From Methylomonas sp. MK1 (GTDB lineage Bacteria; Pseudomonadota; Gammaproteobacteria; Methylococcales; Methylomonadaceae): a DNA stretch of 64,000 nt. The stretch covers positions 868,001 to 932,000 of the forward strand of contig NZ_AQOV01000001.1 of NCBI RefSeq assembly GCF_000365425.1. The letters run 5' to 3'. Of the stretch, positions 1 through 7,988 are shown in pieces. Numbering within the stretch: the first letter of the stretch is position 1; the number at the start of each line of letters is the position of its first letter. The notes beneath the pieces were generated by a model, which was not told the origin of the DNA, did not search any database, and saw nothing but the letters and a program-made list of their open reading frames with translations. Position numbers and translations under genes: made by a program.

Positions 1-1
1 T

Positions 2-1555
2 TTGTCTTCATTCGACTTCTGGGCCCGCCGCATTCACCCCGACGACCGCGACCGCGTGGTAGCACACCTTCAAGCCACAGTAGCCGGCAGCGAGAAAACC
101 TGGTCTGAGGAATACCGTTTTCGGCGAAAGGACGGCAGCTATGCCGACTTGTTTGACCGAGGCCAATTGCTCTGTGACGACACGGGGCGCGGCGTGCGGA
201 TGATAGGTGCCATCCAGGACATCACCGCGCGTAAACAGGCCGAATTGCAGATTCGCTATCTGGCCACCTACGACGGCTTGACCGGCCTGCCTAACCGCGA
301 CCTGATCCAGGACCGCATTGCCCAAGCCATCGCCCACGCGCGCCGCGCCGGTAGCCAGCTGGCACTGTTATATCTGGATTTGGATCGCTTCAAGGTAGTC
401 AACGACGGCTACGGCCATCCATTCGGCGACGCGGTATTGAAGGTCGCCGCCGAACGGCTAGGCAGCCTGATCAGGGACGGCGATACCGTGTCTCGCCTGG
501 GCGGTGACGAATTTCTGATTTTGCTGACTGATCTAAACAAAGATAGCGATGCCTATTTCCTCGCCCAAAAAGTGGTCCAGAATCTTGATAGTCCACTGCT
601 AGTTCAGGGGCGTAATATCCATTTGTCCGTCAGTATTGGCGTCAGCGTGTTCCCGCAGGACGGCGAAACCGCCGAGGCGCTGATCGACAACGCAGACGTA
701 GCGATGTACCGCGCCAAGGACCTAGGCCGCAACACCTGTCAATTCTTCACCCGCGAGATGAGCGAGGAAACCCTGCGCCGTGTCAATATAGAAACGCGCT
801 TGCGGGAAGCGTTGGCGGCAGGACAGTTTCAGCTGGCCTACCAACCCAAGGTCAACCTGAAAAACGGGCAAATTTCCGGTTGCGAAGCCTTATTGCGCTG
901 GCAACATCCCGAGATGGGTGCGGTCTCTCCCGCCCAGTTCATTCCAATCGCCGAAGACTCCGGGCTTATCGTACCCATAGGCGATTGGGTGTTGCGCGCG
1001 GCTTGCGCTCAGGCGAAAGCCTGGACAGACGCCGGTTTGCCGCCGGTCTGCGTGGCGGTCAACATATCCGCACGCCAGTTTCTACAGCAGGATGTGATCA
1101 GTTGGGTGATGAATACGCTCCAAGCCACCGGCCTGCCGGCCTCTCAACTCGAACTGGAACTGACCGAGAGTTTGATCGCTGAGGATGTCGAGAAGGTCAT
1201 CGCCACTTTTAGCCAGCTCCGGAGCGCCGGCGTGAAGCTGTCCATCGACGATTTCGGTACCGGCTATTCCAGCCTCAGCTATTTGAAACGATTTCGCGTA
1301 GATACCCTAAAAATTGATCAATCCTTCGTGCGCGACATGCTCACCGATCCTGAAGATGCCACTATTGTCTTGGCGGTGATTGCACTGGCGCACAACCTGG
1401 CGTTCAAGGTGATCGCCGAAGGCGTCGAAACCGAACCACACTGCCAGTTTCTGCGCGAACACCACTGCGACGAGATACAAGGCTATTACTTCAGCAAGCC
1501 ATTACCGGCATCGGAATTCGAGGCCTTGCTGCGTACCGGCAAACGCTTGGTATAA
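2..1555 (+). CDS. PAS-GGDEF-EAL c-di-GMP protein (5' end outside window)
   Basis: C-terminal 517 residues of a c-di-GMP turnover protein; the true start lies before the window. A PAS/PAC end (RRKDGSYADLFDRG, then IQDITARKQAE) is followed by a GGDEF domain at about residues 85-250 with an intact GGDEF and an RxxD inhibitory site (RDGD) five residues before it, so diguanylate cyclase activity with product inhibition is expected. The EAL domain (about 265-510) keeps EALLRW, AVNISARQF, LTES, DDFGTGYSS, LKID and AEGVE, so the phosphodiesterase side also looks competent. Both activities appear possible, and which dominates cannot be read from sequence. It ends with a normal stop; a CRP-like site and a CRP-type gene follow. 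Confidence 0.93.
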   Translation: MSSFDFWARRIHPDDRDRVVAHLQATVAGSEKTWSEEYRFRRKDGSYADLFDRGQLLCDDTGRGVRMIGAIQDITARKQAELQIRYLATYDGLTGLPNRDLIQDRIAQAIAHARRAGSQLALLYLDLDRFKVVNDGYGHPFGDAVLKVAAERLGSLIRDGDTVSRLGGDEFLILLTDLNKDSDAYFLAQKVVQNLDSPLLVQGRNIHLSVSIGVSVFPQDGETAEALIDNADVAMYRAKDLGRNTCQFFTREMSEETLRRVNIETRLREALAAGQFQLAYQPKVNLKNGQISGCEALLRWQHPEMGAVSPAQFIPIAEDSGLIVPIGDWVLRAACAQAKAWTDAGLPPVCVAVNISARQFLQQDVISWVMNTLQATGLPASQLELELTESLIAEDVEKVIATFSQLRSAGVKLSIDDFGTGYSSLSYLKRFRVDTLKIDQSFVRDMLTDPEDATIVLAVIALAHNLAFKVIAEGVETEPHCQFLREHHCDEIQGYYFSKPLPASEFEALLRTGKRLV

Positions 1556-1670
1556 ACGGCAGGCGCTTGGCGGGCTGGCATTTGCAAAGTTGACACCCGC
1601 CAATGCGTTGAGCGCTATTCCCACTTTCGCCGCAAAAGTGGTATGTCTGTGATTTAATTGGCCGGCAATG

Positions 1671-1686
1671 TGTGAAATACTTCACT
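1671..1686. promoter_or_regulatory. CRP-like operator TGTGA-N6-TCACT
   Basis: The sequence TGTGAAATACTTCACT matches the CRP consensus TGTGA-N6-TCACA at nine of ten informative positions. It lies about 94 bp before the start codon of the CRP-type regulator, a suitable place for autoregulation. It is not an FNR-type site (TTGAT-N4-ATCAA). Binding is inferred. Confidence 0.55.
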
Positions 1687-1779
1687 ATCATGACGCAAAC
1701 TTAGTAAGCTAGGCGTCACATACAAACAGACCGTTATCGAAAGCGGCACTCTACTAAATCAAGCGGTTATAGCCTCATC

Positions 1780-2445
1780 ATGCAAGCAGAAGTCATCGCC
1801 AGTCTGAGCAACATTCCCTTTCTCGCCGATTTGCCCGAGGAGGCTTTGGCGGCCTTGGCAGCAAGGGCCAAGGTCATTAAATTCCCGAAAAAGGCGATGA
1901 TTATCGCCGAGGGCGACCAGACCAGTTCTATGTATGTCATTTTGTCCGGCAAGGTGCGGGTGTTCGGCAGTAACGACAAAGACAAGGAAGTAACCTTATT
2001 GATTCAGGAAGCCGGCTCGTATTTCGGCGAATTGGCCTTGCTCAGCGACGAACCCCGTTCCGCCGCCGTGGAAGCCCAGGAAAAAACCGTGTGTGCAGTC
2101 ATTGCCAAAACCGATTTCATCCACTGGTTGAAACTACACCCCGATGCGGCTATTGCCCTACTTAAAGTGTTGGCTGAAAAAGTCAGATTCCTGACCGAGA
2201 AAGTCAAACAAATGGCCTTGTCGAATGTTTACGAACGTACCATTAAAGTGCTGCAAGATATGGCGGAAAAGGACGGCGACGTGTATGTGATTCATAACCG
2301 CCCGACTCAGCAAGAGCTGGCGACGATGGTGGGTTCGTCTCGGGAAATGATTAACAAGGTGATGAAAGAACTAACCAAAGGCGGTTACATCAGCGTCGAC
2401 GAAAAAACCCTCAGAATCGAAACCACCCCACCAGCCTCATGGTGA
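1780..2445 (+). CDS. CRP-type cAMP-responsive transcriptional regulator
   Basis: A 221-residue Crp/Fnr-family regulator. The N-terminal cyclic-nucleotide-binding barrel (about 15-125) contains GELALLSDEPRSAAVEA, which carries the G-E-L...R-S-A phosphate-binding cassette of cAMP-binding CRP. The connecting helix (VRFLTEKVKQMAL) resembles that of E. coli CRP and keeps a Thr near the cAMP-contact position. The C-terminal winged helix (about 165-215) has the recognition helix SSREMINKVMKEL, close to CRP's SRE helix. There are no N-terminal cysteines, so it is not an FNR-type iron-sulfur sensor. A CRP-like operator lies upstream and a class III cyclase gene lies four genes downstream, so it is probably the receptor for that cyclase. 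The exact ligand is inferred. Confidence 0.85.
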   Translation: MQAEVIASLSNIPFLADLPEEALAALAARAKVIKFPKKAMIIAEGDQTSSMYVILSGKVRVFGSNDKDKEVTLLIQEAGSYFGELALLSDEPRSAAVEAQEKTVCAVIAKTDFIHWLKLHPDAAIALLKVLAEKVRFLTEKVKQMALSNVYERTIKVLQDMAEKDGDVYVIHNRPTQQELATMVGSSREMINKVMKELTKGGYISVDEKTLRIETTPPASW

Positions 2446-2598
2446 GCTGCGTATAGCGATTATCGACAACGCATTATCGCTACTGCACATTGGGCCAATT
2501 GACAAAAATAAGAAAATCTAGGGCAAAGTTAATTATTACCTTGATCAGTTAGGGTTTCAGACTTTATCATCCGAAAAAAAACATCTTTCGGAGATAAA

Positions 2599-5500
2599 AT
2601 GCGCTGCCTTGTGATTTGCTTCATGGTTTTATTTGCGCCAATGTGTTTGGCGGAAACCGATGCGACCGCGACAAGCTGTAGCGTGGAAAAAGCCGCCAAA
2701 CTGGTTTCGCTGCAAGGCACCTTGTTTTACGACGCCGGCGCCAAGGGACAATGGCAACCAGCACAGTTGGAGCAACGCCTTTGTGAAGGCAGTCGAATCC
2801 GGATTGAGGCGTATAGCCGCGCATCCTTATTGCTACCCAACGGCATCACGCTGCGCCTTGCCGAGGGCACGGTACTGACTTTAATCGGCATCGCCCCCAA
2901 TCAGGCCACATTGGTGGATTTGCTGAAAGGCTTTGTGCATTTCATCAGCCGCACCCCGAAACAGTTACAAATCACCACTCCGATTGCCAACGCCGGTCCG
3001 GAAGGCACCGAATTTGCGTTACGCGCCGACGATGCCAGCGCCGAACTATGGGTTTACGAAGGCGCCGTGCGCTTTTTCAATACCTACGGCGATATTCATC
3101 TAAAAGCCGGAGAAGCAGGAAAAACCTTGCTGGGCCAGCCCCCCCGCGCGCAAATCGATCTTAAACCCGCCGACGCGGTGAATTGGGCCTTGTATTACCC
3201 GCCACTATTGCCCTATTCCGCGTCCGGCGCGCCGTTATCCCCTGCTCTAAGCGCCGCGATTCAGAATTATCGGCAAGGCCGGGTCGATTTGGCACTCACC
3301 GCTTTGGACCGGACGCCGCCGGCTGAACAGTCTTCAGCGTTTTTGAAAGCCCGCGCGGCAATCAGGCTCACAGCCGGGCAAAGCCAGTTGGCGATGCAGG
3401 ATATTCAAGCCTTGCGCTCCATCAATGTGAATGACGCGGACGCTTTAGCACTGGAAAGTATTCTGGCGCTGACCCAAAATCGCAAAGCCGACGCACTGAA
3501 TCTGGCCGAGCGTGCGGTGACGGTAAATCCGCAATCGGCGACCGCGTACTCAGCGCTATCCTACAGCCAACAAGCCGGATTCGAACTGGAAAAAGCCCTG
3601 GCTGCGGCGCAGCATGCTAGTCTGCTAGCGCCTAACGACGCAATGACTTGGGCGCGACTGTCCGAACTGCAATTGGCCGTGGGCTTGCGCTCGGAAAGCG
3701 CAGAATCGGCAACCAAGGCGTTTATGCTCGACCCCAATTTGGAAAGAACCCAAACCGTGCAGGGCTTTTCGCATTTATTTCGAGTGGATACTGCCCAAGC
3801 CATGCGCCATTTCGAATCCGCCGTCCAGCTGGATTCTACCGCGCCGTTACCGCGCTTGGGTTTGGGTCTAACGAAAATCCGCAGCGGCGATCTGGAAGCC
3901 GGCCGCCGCGACCTGGAAATTGCCGCTATTCTGGACCCGAACAATTCCTTGTTACGCAGCTATCTTGGCAAAGCCTACTACGAGGAAAAACGCCCAGCGC
4001 TGGCCGGCGATCAATTCGACCTGGCGAAGCAACACGACTCGAAAGACCCCACGCCGTATTTTTACGATGCACTACGCAAGCAATCCTTGAATCGCCCTGT
4101 CGAAGCGCTGCGGGATATGCAGCAGTCTATAGAGCTAAACGAAAACCGTGGCGTGTACCGCTCGAAACTGCTGCTGGACGAAGACGCCGCGGCCCGCACC
4201 GCCAATCTGGCACGTATATATAACGATCTGGGTTTCGGCCGGGTGGCACTTAGCGAAGCCTGGAAGTCCTTGGGTCACGATGCCACCGATCCGTCGGCCC
4301 ATCGTTTTCTCTCGGATGCTTACGTCGGTCAACCACGCTACCGCGTCGCCCGCGCCAGCGAGCTGTTGCAGGCGCAACTGCTGCAACCGATCAATATCAC
4401 CCCGGTACAACCGCAATTGACCGGCGAAAATATCGGCATTCTGAATAATACCGGGCCGGGCAGTTTATCGGTAAATGAATACGACTCCTTGTACACCGGC
4501 AACGGCGCGCATCTGGTTTTGAACGGCGCCTACGGCAGCAATAACACCAAAACCGACAACGCTATTGTGTCCGGCGTTTACGACAAATTATCGATGAGTC
4601 TGGGCCAGTTCCATTACCGAACCGACGGCTTTCGGCAAAACGACGATTATCAACAAAATATCTACGACGCCTTTGCCCAATACGCCTTCACGCCGGACTT
4701 TAGCGTGCAAGCAGAGTTGAAATCGGAAAACGTCAGAGCTGGCGATGTGCCGATGCGTTTGAATCAGTTTCACGATGAAACGCTTAGACAGACTATCAAG
4801 CAAGACACAGCAAGAATTGGCGGCCATTATAAAATCGATCCTGAACAGGATCTGATCGGTTCGTTTTTTTATACCAGGAGAAAGGAACTCAACCATGACA
4901 ATTTCCTACATGCGTTCGCAGACGATCCGGATTTCGATAACCTCGACGATATATCCAGGCTAAACAAAAACGAAGGCTATCAAACCGAAATACAATATCT
5001 TTACCACCCACGCTTCTTTGAACTAATAGCCGGGTTAGGCCATCTGGAATTAAGGAACGATATAAACTTTGACAATACAAATATCTTTATCAACGGCGAC
5101 CCAGACCCCCTCACGGATACGTCAAAAACCGCTAGTCAAACGCACCATTTCAATGGATACATATACTCGAAACAATATTTACCGGGAAACCTAACGACAA
5201 CCTTGGGACTCAGCTTTGATTATTTGGACAATGAATTAATTGATGTGAATTCAGCGACCATATATTCCGATGGTTCATCCACAATTTCCACGCAGAATCC
5301 TGATCTTATTAAACGGCAACAACTTAACCCTAAGTTAGGTATAACTTGGAATCCGATAGAGAATTTAATTTTGAGAGGAGCTGCGTTTAAGACGTTGAAT
5401 CGGCGCCTAGCAGCAAATCAAACAATTGAGCCAACGCAAATTGCCGGATTTAACCAGTTTTTTGATGATAATAACAATGCTAGAGCCTGGCGATATGGCG

Positions 5501-6072
5501 TGGGACTCGATTACCATCCATTAAAAACCGTATTCGTCGGCGGCGAACTTAGCTGGCGAGATAGTCGACACCCCTTTACCAGCAACGGTGTATTGACACT
5601 TCAAGATCGTAACGAATTGTCGCATTTAGCTTATATTTACTGGGCACCTAAAGAATGGCTAGCTTTCAAAACGGAGTATCAATTTGATAAACAAGATAGA
5701 GCCTATAGTGTGGGCAACGGCGCTCCCAATCTCCCACAAAGCATCGCAACTCATCAAATACCCGTTTCTGTCAATTTCTTTCATCCGGTCGGCTTTTTTG
5801 CAAGAATAATTGGCACCTATGTTAATCAACACGTTGCAACTGCGACTGACTTTATCTCCAATCCGTTAGAATACCAAAGCGAAGGCTTTTGGACGTTTGA
5901 CACTGCTGCCGGTTACCGTTTGCCCAAAAGGCTCGGCTCGATTAATTTTGAAGTTAGGAACTTATTTGACAATAAATTCAACTATCAAAGTAATTTCGAT
6001 ACTAGCGGTCCGCAAATCAGCCCATTTACCCCTGAACGACAATTATTTGTAAAACTCAGCTTGTTTTATTAA
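2599..6072 (+). CDS. FecR-TPR-outer-membrane beta-barrel fusion protein
   Basis: A 1157-residue exported protein with an unusual layout. A signal peptide (about 1-19, ending MCLA) is followed by a FecR-like domain (about 45-165; ITTPIANAGPEGTEFAL), a long TPR array (about 215-560) and a C-terminal stretch of about 560 residues made of alternating strands and ending in FVKLSLFY, a typical outer-membrane last strand. The final strands (RNLFDNKFNYQ, then PERQLF) resemble TonB-dependent receptor barrels, but no plug domain is visible. TPR plus barrel recalls polysaccharide export proteins such as PgaA or BcsC, so an export or surface-display role is plausible but inferred. A GGAG ribosome-binding site precedes the ATG. 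The 5' part is more GC-rich than the barrel, which is AT-rich and looks faster evolving. Confidence 0.82.
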   Translation: MRCLVICFMVLFAPMCLAETDATATSCSVEKAAKLVSLQGTLFYDAGAKGQWQPAQLEQRLCEGSRIRIEAYSRASLLLPNGITLRLAEGTVLTLIGIAPNQATLVDLLKGFVHFISRTPKQLQITTPIANAGPEGTEFALRADDASAELWVYEGAVRFFNTYGDIHLKAGEAGKTLLGQPPRAQIDLKPADAVNWALYYPPLLPYSASGAPLSPALSAAIQNYRQGRVDLALTALDRTPPAEQSSAFLKARAAIRLTAGQSQLAMQDIQALRSINVNDADALALESILALTQNRKADALNLAERAVTVNPQSATAYSALSYSQQAGFELEKALAAAQHASLLAPNDAMTWARLSELQLAVGLRSESAESATKAFMLDPNLERTQTVQGFSHLFRVDTAQAMRHFESAVQLDSTAPLPRLGLGLTKIRSGDLEAGRRDLEIAAILDPNNSLLRSYLGKAYYEEKRPALAGDQFDLAKQHDSKDPTPYFYDALRKQSLNRPVEALRDMQQSIELNENRGVYRSKLLLDEDAAARTANLARIYNDLGFGRVALSEAWKSLGHDATDPSAHRFLSDAYVGQPRYRVARASELLQAQLLQPINITPVQPQLTGENIGILNNTGPGSLSVNEYDSLYTGNGAHLVLNGAYGSNNTKTDNAIVSGVYDKLSMSLGQFHYRTDGFRQNDDYQQNIYDAFAQYAFTPDFSVQAELKSENVRAGDVPMRLNQFHDETLRQTIKQDTARIGGHYKIDPEQDLIGSFFYTRRKELNHDNFLHAFADDPDFDNLDDISRLNKNEGYQTEIQYLYHPRFFELIAGLGHLELRNDINFDNTNIFINGDPDPLTDTSKTASQTHHFNGYIYSKQYLPGNLTTTLGLSFDYLDNELIDVNSATIYSDGSSTISTQNPDLIKRQQLNPKLGITWNPIENLILRGAAFKTLNRRLAANQTIEPTQIAGFNQFFDDNNNARAWRYGVGLDYHPLKTVFVGGELSWRDSRHPFTSNGVLTLQDRNELSHLAYIYWAPKEWLAFKTEYQFDKQDRAYSVGNGAPNLPQSIATHQIPVSVNFFHPVGFFARIIGTYVNQHVATATDFISNPLEYQSEGFWTFDTAAGYRLPKRLGSINFEVRNLFDNKFNYQSNFDTSGPQISPFTPERQLFVKLSLFY

Positions 6073-6110
6073 TTTGTTATAAGGGTTTTTTAAAAATCAG
6101 GAGAAATATA

Positions 6111-6581
6111 ATGAAAAAAGTTATCGGTCAAACCCCTATTCTATTAGTACTTAGCAGTTTTTTTATTTTTGGATGCGGATCGAATAAATCTATTGAAACA
6201 CTAGTTGATCAAAGGGTCGCCTTAGCAAACGGCGTCAATTTTGACACTGCAAAAATAGTAGTACTTGATCCTGAGACAGGTCAGGAAATCTCGGCTTGTA
6301 TTCAAAGTAAACCCGATCCTCGTCGCAGCACCGATAAAGCACAGTCGTCCACCAAAGACTCTGGCGAAAACTGCAAAGCTACTTTGCTTATCGACGACAA
6401 TCCGACACTAAAAGCAGCCTTAGAACTTAGCAAGCAAACCATACAAGGAGAAATAAAAAAAGACGGCGAAGTGAAGCCTGCCCGGTTTGTTATTTCAGTT
6501 ACTACCCTTTATAAGGGCTCGCATTGTAACGTCGTTTCATCCGGCGGCGACCAATACGAAAATTGCGGCAGACGACGCTAA
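6111..6581 (+). CDS. Small exported lipoprotein with C-terminal CxxxxxxGxQYxxC motif
   Basis: A 156-residue protein of unrecognised family. The N-terminus is a lipoprotein signal (hydrophobic segment, lipobox IFGC at about residue 22). The middle is polar and contains an AKIVVLDPETGQEISACI segment. The C-terminus reads HCNVVSSGGDQYENC, in which C-x6-G-x-Q-Y-x2-C has the same spacing as in the two small proteins encoded downstream. It lies 38 bp after the FecR-TPR-barrel gene with an AGGAG ribosome-binding site, so the two are probably co-transcribed and it may be a partner or substrate of that barrel (inference). Confidence 0.75.
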   Translation: MKKVIGQTPILLVLSSFFIFGCGSNKSIETLVDQRVALANGVNFDTAKIVVLDPETGQEISACIQSKPDPRRSTDKAQSSTKDSGENCKATLLIDDNPTLKAALELSKQTIQGEIKKDGEVKPARFVISVTTLYKGSHCNVVSSGGDQYENCGRRR

Positions 6582-6667
6582 ATTATATTAATTAGAAAAA
6601 CAGAGATCAGTGGCAAAGCAACTTACACAGTAATTAGCCAGTTATTCTACCGAAATCAATACCAATC

Positions 6668-6685
6668 CTCCCGCGCAAGCGGGAG
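6668..6685. repeat. Stem-loop with GCAA tetraloop
   Basis: CTCCCGC-GCAA-GCGGGAG is a perfect 7-bp stem with a GNRA tetraloop, 87 bp after the lipoprotein stop. There is no T-tract, so it is not a convincing intrinsic terminator; it may stabilise the mRNA end or be a REP-type unit. The rest of the 313-bp gap holds the promoter listed next and otherwise nothing recognisable. Confidence 0.6.
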
Positions 6686-6760
6686 CCGTAAAAACCAATT
6701 TATAAAATTATCTTTATAAGCATTGTATTCAATTTTTTCATAAAATTAATTGAAAAATTC

Positions 6761-6789
6761 TTGACAAGCAGGTAGCACATCCCTATAGT
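6761..6789 (+). promoter_or_regulatory. Sigma-70 promoter TTGACA-N17-TATAGT
   Basis: A consensus -35 (TTGACA) and a near-consensus -10 (TATAGT) are separated by 17 bp. Transcription would start near 6796 and leave a leader of about 100 nt before the first of the two duplicated small genes. This suggests the duplicated pair can be made independently of the large barrel gene. Confidence 0.65.
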
Positions 6790-6894
6790 TGACTCAGCTT
6801 ATTTGCTAGAAAAATTTAATTTCCGATAGGCAGCATTCTGAGTTTTTGCAATAAGCTTATTACTTATCCAATAACCTATACGCGGACTACCAAC

Positions 6895-7329
6895 ATGAAA
6901 AATAACACATATTATATTACGTCTATGTTTATTAGCGTCTTGCTGTCAATATATAGCCAAAACTCACAAAGTAATACCAACCAAACCGAAAACACCTTAA
7001 TAACCACGGCAACAACTGATTTAACTACTATAAGCCACAAAGAAGCAAAGGGCTGCATTCAATCACAAGGTAACTCAGCGATTTATAATACCCGCATATT
7101 AAACCCGGCAGACGGCAATCCTCAAAACGGAAAACTTTGCTCTCCCTCAATAGTTAATGATATTCCATCGCAAAACTCATTAAGCGATATGGATAAACCA
7201 GTATTTTCTCAATTATCGAATTCATCACCCGCTCAACAAATAGCAGCTTACTGCTATACTTTTTTCTTAAACGGCCAGCAATACCAAACCTGTTACACAC
7301 AAGAAGAAATCGACGAAGCGCTTGAGTAA
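6895..7329 (+). CDS. Small exported protein, copy 1 of a tandem pair
   Basis: A 144-residue protein of unknown family. The N-terminus (KNNTYYITSMFISVLLSIYS) looks like a signal peptide or anchor. The body is Asn/Gln/Ser/Thr-rich and low in charge. The C-terminus has YCYTFFLNGQQYQTC followed by YTQEEIDEA, giving the C-x6-G-x-Q-Y-x2-C motif plus an acidic tail. Two further cysteines (KGCIQ, KLCSP) are shared with copy 2, so four conserved Cys could form two disulfides after export. It is much more AT-rich than neighbouring core genes. Role unknown; a secreted or surface component handled by the upstream barrel protein is a guess from position. Confidence 0.72.
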   Translation: MKNNTYYITSMFISVLLSIYSQNSQSNTNQTENTLITTATTDLTTISHKEAKGCIQSQGNSAIYNTRILNPADGNPQNGKLCSPSIVNDIPSQNSLSDMDKPVFSQLSNSSPAQQIAAYCYTFFLNGQQYQTCYTQEEIDEALE

Positions 7330-7525
7330 TATGAGTTTTTTTACAGAAACTTGCGCCCCCATAATATTGGAGTTAACAATTAGAAATTTACTAAGGTATT
7401 AGACAAAATAGCTCTTAATACGGCTTATTTGCTAGAAAATTTTAAATAATTTCCGGTATTCAGTGTTCTGAGTTATTGCGACAAGCTTGTTATTTAACTA
7501 TTACCACCCAACCTGGACTAACAAA

Positions 7526-7963
7526 ATGAATAATAAAACAAGTTATATTATTTCTATCTTTATTAGCACATTGCTGTCAATATATAGTCAAAATTCACAA
7601 AGCAATACCAATCAAACAGAAAACACCTTAAGAACACAGGCGATAACCGATTTACGCGATATAAACCACAAAGAAGAACTGAGATGCAATAAATCACAAA
7701 GTAACTCAGCTATTTATAACGCTAGGCCATTAAACTCGACAATTTCCCCTTCTGAAAACGAAAAACCTTGCTCTCCCTCAATAGTTAAATATGATATTCC
7801 ATCGCAAAACTCATTAAGCGTTATGGATGAACCAGTATTTTCTCAGACATCAAACTCATCACCCACTCGACAAATAGCATCATATTGCAATACTTATTAC
7901 GTAAATGGCGACCAATATGAAATCTGTTATACACAAGAAGAAATCGACGAAGCATTCAATTAA
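7526..7963 (+). CDS. Small exported protein, copy 2 of a tandem pair
   Basis: A 145-residue paralogue of the preceding gene. The two share the N-terminal segment (SIYSQNSQSNTNQTENTL is identical), the internal CSPSIV and DIPSQNSLS blocks and the C-terminal motif (YCNTYYVNGDQYEIC, then YTQEEIDEA). An ATG 39 bp inside the longest frame was chosen because it aligns with the start of copy 1. The upstream leader is also duplicated (GCTTATTTGCTAGAAAA is present before both), so the unit was copied together with its 5' region. The motif spacing C-x6-G-x-Q-Y-x2-C is conserved despite divergence elsewhere, which argues that both copies are under selection. Function unknown. Confidence 0.72.
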   Translation: MNNKTSYIISIFISTLLSIYSQNSQSNTNQTENTLRTQAITDLRDINHKEELRCNKSQSNSAIYNARPLNSTISPSENEKPCSPSIVKYDIPSQNSLSVMDEPVFSQTSNSSPTRQIASYCNTYYVNGDQYEICYTQEEIDEAFN

Positions 7964-7988
7964 TTTCTGTATATAAGCCTCTAAATTG

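Noticed and set aside
1591..1640. Possible terminator after the first GGDEF-EAL gene
   Set aside because: Short inverted segments only, with no T-tract; not strong enough to call.
7330..7525. A second sigma-70 promoter before copy 2 of the small genes
   Set aside because: The leader is duplicated, but the TTGACA/TATAGT pair of copy 1 is not kept; the best match (TTAGACAAAATAGCTCTTAATAC, in parts) is weak.
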